A DNA stretch of 64,000 bases from Clostridiaceae bacterium M8S5. GTDB lineage: Bacteria; Bacillota; Clostridia; Tissierellales; MCWD3. The notes under the pieces are model-generated. The model saw only the letters and a program-made list of their open reading frames with translations, was not told the DNA's origin and ran no database searches. The DNA is taken from assembly GCA_029227815.1 (NCBI GenBank), contig CP118523.1, positions 806,001-870,000 on the forward strand, given 5' to 3'. Below, one piece after another: positions 60,685-64,000 of this stretch. The first letter of the stretch is position 1, and each line of letters begins with the position of its first letter. A program made the translations under genes and the position numbers.

Positions 60685-62763
60685 ATGAAAAATAAAACAG
60701 CTGTCTTTTTTATGATAGTATTTATGATTATAACATGCAAGAGTGTTAAAGCAGAGAGCGAGTGGAAAGTGAAGCTTGACAATAAAGAGATGGAAATTTT
60801 TCATCCAGTAATAGAACATAATCAAAAAGTTTACTTACCAGTTAGCGATACACTTAAGCTTTTAAAATTTGAAGTAAAGCTTACAAATCAAGATTTTTTA
60901 GTTAGTAGAGATGATATAAATAGGAAATTTTATATTGACGAAGATTATATAACAGATGAAAGATACACAAAATATGACTATTTATACAATGTTGAGCTTT
61001 ATGCTGAAGCTAAATTTTTTGAAGAGAACATGCTTTGTAAAGTCGTATTTGATCAAGAAAAAAAAGAGGTATTAATAGATACAGATTACGAGAAACTTTA
61101 TAGTATGATTGCTAATCTAAGATACAATAGTAATTATTTTGAAATAGATTCAATCCATACCGAAAAGCTCGTTACAGAAGATGATAAATACTACAATAAT
61201 ACAAATAGTAAAACTTATTGTAATATAATAGGATATAACAAGACTGGAAGGTTCAACCCAGTTTTTTTAAAAAACTTAGATGGACAGGTGAAATTAGATA
61301 AAAAGGGACTAGATATAGTTAAAAGCTATTACTTTAGAGATGGAATGGCTGGTATAAAAATGATTGCCAATGGAGAAAAGCCAGTGTATAGTGAGTCAGA
61401 TTCTATTTACATTGATAGAGATGTAGATAATATGACAGCATTTAAAGGTTTTGATCAATTACCAATTTATGATATTGAAATGTTTAAGTTAGATTTAATA
61501 AACTATATCAACAAAGAGAAGTTAGTTATTAAATATGAAAAAACAGGTAGTGATAAACATATATATAAAATTACTACATATGACGCTAGTATATATTATG
61601 AATTAATATTTGATACAAGGATACAAGAAAATGAATCAAGAGAGTTTAAAGCAGATATAATTATTGAGATTGATGAGAAAAACAGAATACAGCAGATAAA
61701 GATAGATTATCAAGACAAGGATGAGTATAGAGAAATAAAATATAAAGATAAACATATATTTAGTTATAAAAAAGTACCATTAAGCTTTAGAACTACATTA
61801 AATAAATTAAAGAAGGAAGTATATGCAAGTACTTTTGAAGAAATAGATACTGAAAAGATAGCAGAGTTTAAGGATAAAGCCTTAGAAAAGTCTATTAGAC
61901 AGCTAATAAATAAGCCACAGGGTGATCTTTATATATATGACTGCCTTAGTATTGGAGAACTAATATATAATGGCTACGAAAGACTAAAATATTTAGATGG
62001 TATAGAAAATTTGCAAAATCTAAGAACATTAATACTATATGATAATGATATTGTTGATGTATCTAAATTAGCTACTATAAAAAGACTGGAATTTTTAGAT
62101 CTAACTAATAATAAGATAGCAAATATAAGTGTTCTAAATGAGAATATAAATCTTAATCATTTATATCTAGATAATAATGGGATTAAAGATATGCCAAGTT
62201 TAAATAAGTTAAACAACTTGAGATATCTAAGTTTAACCAATAATGAAATAAGTGATTTAACTTTTTTAGAAGGCATGAAAAATAGTGATATAGAAAGATT
62301 ATATTTAGAACATAACAATATTAAAGATTTAAAGCCTATAGAGAATCTTATGAATTTAACAGAGCTTTATTTAATGAACAATAACATTGAAGATTTGTCT
62401 GGCTTAAAAGATATAGAATACTTAAAAGTTCTAAACTTGAATGATAATAATATTTCGGATATATCACCAATCAAGAACGTAGAGACAGCATATTTATTTT
62501 TGAATAACAACAAGATAATGAATATAAATGAGTTGAACTTAAAAGAAACGTATATTTTAAGTATTGATAACAATAAAATAAAGAATATAAACCATAGCTT
62601 ATTTGACCACACTAAATTATTAATGATTTTAAGTATAAAAAATAACAAAATTAATGACTGGGAATTTTTATCGAAGCTGGAGCATTTGTATAAGATAAAT
62701 GTTTTAGGTAATGAAATAGATGATGAAACTATTACAAAATATAATAATGTATTTGTTTATTAA
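60685..62763 (+). CDS. Secreted leucine-rich-repeat protein 4
   Basis: 692 residues, AGGGGG ribosome site. Signal peptide about 1-23 (VKAES). Copper-amine-oxidase-N-like domain (HNQKVYLPVSDTLKLLKFEV), middle region closest to that of protein 1, cap FKDKALEKSIRQLINKPQGD near 390, then about eleven leucine-rich repeats (LRTLILYDNDIVDVSKLATI and similar) up to the C-terminus. No anchor. Downstream partner of LRR protein 3 in the same transcript. Role unknown; internalin-type LRRs usually bind proteins or carbohydrates. Confidence 0.85.
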   Translation: MKNKTAVFFMIVFMIITCKSVKAESEWKVKLDNKEMEIFHPVIEHNQKVYLPVSDTLKLLKFEVKLTNQDFLVSRDDINRKFYIDEDYITDERYTKYDYLYNVELYAEAKFFEENMLCKVVFDQEKKEVLIDTDYEKLYSMIANLRYNSNYFEIDSIHTEKLVTEDDKYYNNTNSKTYCNIIGYNKTGRFNPVFLKNLDGQVKLDKKGLDIVKSYYFRDGMAGIKMIANGEKPVYSESDSIYIDRDVDNMTAFKGFDQLPIYDIEMFKLDLINYINKEKLVIKYEKTGSDKHIYKITTYDASIYYELIFDTRIQENESREFKADIIIEIDEKNRIQQIKIDYQDKDEYREIKYKDKHIFSYKKVPLSFRTTLNKLKKEVYASTFEEIDTEKIAEFKDKALEKSIRQLINKPQGDLYIYDCLSIGELIYNGYERLKYLDGIENLQNLRTLILYDNDIVDVSKLATIKRLEFLDLTNNKIANISVLNENINLNHLYLDNNGIKDMPSLNKLNNLRYLSLTNNEISDLTFLEGMKNSDIERLYLEHNNIKDLKPIENLMNLTELYLMNNNIEDLSGLKDIEYLKVLNLNDNNISDISPIKNVETAYLFLNNNKIMNINELNLKETYILSIDNNKIKNINHSLFDHTKLLMILSIKNNKINDWEFLSKLEHLYKINVLGNEIDDETITKYNNVFVY

Positions 62764-62799
62764 ATGAAGTGAAATATACTTTTCGGTTGATTTAAAAGA

Positions 62800-62965
62800 T
62801 AGTAATGAAGCATATTTAAATTGATTGATAGCGATAATCTAGAAGAACTTAATATGTCTGAAAGAAATAAGTTATTTTAGGATGGATGAGAGATTATGAA
62901 TTTTAAATAGCTAAGTTCATATATGTAGATGGTAAACTTACTGACTATGATATGAAAATTTAGAT
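62800..62965 (+). pseudogene. Possible gene remnant between LRR gene 4 and the DUF3870 gene
   Basis: Short coding-like pieces interrupted by stops: SDNLEELNMSERNKLF (62830-62877) and YVDGKLTDYDMKI in another frame near 62920-62961. They read like parts of one decayed protein, but I do not recognise the family. Weakly supported. Confidence 0.3.
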
Positions 62966-62989
62966 AATACATTTAGTAGAGGTGAAAAT

Positions 62990-63310
62990 ATGCTATATGA
63001 TAAAAATACTATATATATTCTTGGAACTGCTAAAATAAGCAAAACTGACCCCATAACTGCTTTATACGATATATTTTTTATTGGCTTAGTAGTAAAAAAA
63101 GATAATAGTGAAATAATAGATGCCACATGTAATATGGTCAAAGATGCCACAACAGATTTTATCAGGTCAATGCTGATAGGTTATAACCTTGTGAAAGATA
63201 TAGATAAAATAGTAAAAGAGGTTAATACTAGATTTTACGGAATGGCACAAAAAGCAGTTATTGCCTCTGTAAAAGATGCTAGAAATAAGTATATTATGAT
63301 TTCAAAATAA
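62990..63310 (+). CDS. DUF3870 family protein
   Basis: 106-residue cytoplasmic protein matching DUF3870: ILGTAKISKTDPITALYDIF, FIGLVVKKDNSEIIDATCNM, DFIRSMLIGYNLVKDIDKIV and RFYGMAQKAVIASVKDA are in the family's usual order. Function unknown; relatives often sit beside amino-acid or peptide catabolism genes. GAGGTG precedes the ATG. Full length, single gene with terminator. Confidence 0.82.
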   Translation: MLYDKNTIYILGTAKISKTDPITALYDIFFIGLVVKKDNSEIIDATCNMVKDATTDFIRSMLIGYNLVKDIDKIVKEVNTRFYGMAQKAVIASVKDARNKYIMISK

Positions 63311-63317
63311 CTAACAT

Positions 63318-63354
63318 AAAGGAGGCTAACGATATCAATTAGCCCCCCTTTATT
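63318..63354. terminator. Terminator between the DUF3870 gene and the ABC exporter gene
   Basis: AAAGGAGGCTAA-cgatatcaa-TTAGCCCCCCTTT followed by ATTTATT; the genes converge here, so it may serve both. Confidence 0.82.
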
Positions 63355-63356
63355 TA

Positions 63357-64000
63357 TTAAACACATTCGTATTCCTTATTTCTATCGTTGTTATCCTTAA
63401 AAGGTGTTGCTTGTATACTATAAAGCTTCGAATAGTAATCTTTATTTGCCATCAAATCATCATGAGTACCACATTCAATTAGATTACCTTTTTTAAATAC
63501 TAATATCTTGTCTGCAAATCTAACAGTTGAAAATCTATGAGAAGTAAATATACCTATTTTGTCTTTACATAGCTCAAAGAACTTATCAAATATATCTTTT
63601 TCAGATAAGGGGTCTAAAGCCGAGCTAGGCTCATCTAGAACATATATATCAGACTTTCTGATAAAAGCTCTAGATAGTGCAATTTTTTGCCACTGACCAC
63701 CTGATAATTGTGTTCCTTTTTCAAACCAGACACCCAATTGACTATCAATAGAGTCAGGAAGGTTCATAACAAAATCATTAATACCAGAACGTTTTGCGGA
63801 GTCTATTATTTTTTCATTGTCTTCAATATATTTTAGATCGCCAAATGCTATATTCTCTCTTACAGTTAGTTGGTATTTTACAAAATCTTGCAGAACGATA
63901 GACATCTTGTTTCTCAATGAATTTTCATCATAGTTTTTTATAGATATACCGTTAATTAAGATATCACCTTCAAAGTTATCGTAGAGTTTGCACATTAGTT
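63357..64000 (-). CDS. ABC exporter, C-terminal ATPase part (gene runs off the window)
   Basis: At least 213 C-terminal residues of an exporter-type ABC protein. Visible: LYDNFEGDILINGISIKNYD after the missing Walker A, Q-loop IVLQDFVKYQLTVRENI, signature TQLSGGQWQKIALSRAF, Walker B IYVLDEPSSALDP and the switch histidine in FTSHRFSTV. The frame is still open at base 64000, so the membrane domain and the start lie outside. The W in SGGQWQK and the FVKYQLTVRENI segment resemble peptide- or lantibiotic-type exporters, but the substrate is not determinable. Confidence 0.88.
   Translation of the reverse strand, partial: LMCKLYDNFEGDILINGISIKNYDENSLRNKMSIVLQDFVKYQLTVRENIAFGDLKYIEDNEKIIDSAKRSGINDFVMNLPDSIDSQLGVWFEKGTQLSGGQWQKIALSRAFIRKSDIYVLDEPSSALDPLSEKDIFDKFFELCKDKIGIFTSHRFSTVRFADKILVFKKGNLIECGTHDDLMANKDYYSKLYSIQATPFKDNNDRNKEYECV

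Noticed and set aside
1..64000. CRISPR array, tRNA or rRNA genes, insertion sequence or prophage genes
   Set aside because: No regularly spaced repeats, cloverleaf or rRNA-like segments, transposase, integrase or phage structural genes were seen while reading both strands; a covariance-model scan was not possible here.

Overview
The window is low-GC DNA from an anaerobic, spore-forming, amino-acid-fermenting member of the Clostridia. Evidence for this: a D-proline reductase (prd, Stickland fermentation) locus with an in-frame UGA read as selenocysteine, a sigma-54 promoter and enhancer sites, a CotF-type spore coat protein, a SleB-type spore hydrolase, a PyrR-type attenuator, strong AGGAGG ribosome sites and many T-run terminators. 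The species cannot be named from the sequence alone. No tRNA, rRNA, CRISPR array, transposase or prophage was seen.

Layout. 1-4129 (minus): prdR, prdC (selenoprotein) and the start of prdA. 4447-11245 (plus): a sugar module of PTS EIICB, an RpiR regulator, a GH4 6-phospho-glycosidase and a NagA-like deacetylase, then malic enzyme and a free EIIA(Glc) domain that could supply the phosphate relay missing from the EIICB. 11506-12573: an XRE-TPR regulator. 12699-17414 (minus): carB and carA behind a promoter and a PyrR attenuator. 17643-33189: chemotaxis receptor, small secreted zinc-ribbon protein, BI-1-like membrane protein, NUDIX hydrolase, iron-sulfur flavoprotein, DUF2785 protein, ECF S component, cardiolipin synthase, spore proteins, a fluoride-riboswitch-controlled antiporter, pyroglutamyl peptidase, flavodoxin and a SleB-like hydrolase. 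33348-35330 (minus): a Fur-box-preceded ferric-reductase-like protein and a two-gene permease. 35419-38553: an ECF sigma factor module with two zinc-finger anti-sigma candidates and an ECF-type promoter. 40017-46956: MFS transporter, CgeB/GT2 glycosyltransferase, UDP-sugar dehydrogenase, methyltransferase and a DUF1576 pair. 47047-52496: orphan ABC ATPase, SLH/transglutaminase protein, glutaminase and cysteine desulfidase. 52732-62763: two small membrane paralogues, then four tandem secreted leucine-rich-repeat proteins. 62990-64000: a DUF3870 protein and a partial ABC exporter.

The most unusual non-coding signal is a foldback repeat of about 151 bp present three times in the same orientation (20333, 21882, 58128). 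In the two well-preserved copies it sits exactly between two near-identical copies of the local terminator hairpin, as if insertion had duplicated the whole hairpin. Its outer stem changes in a base-pair-preserving way between copies. Other notable items are the complete set of control elements in the prd locus (UGA, SECIS-like hairpin, sigma-54 promoter, three related palindromes), a fluoride riboswitch in front of a CPA-type antiporter, an ECF promoter upstream of its own sigma operon, and a tandem LRR family with shared extended -10 promoters.
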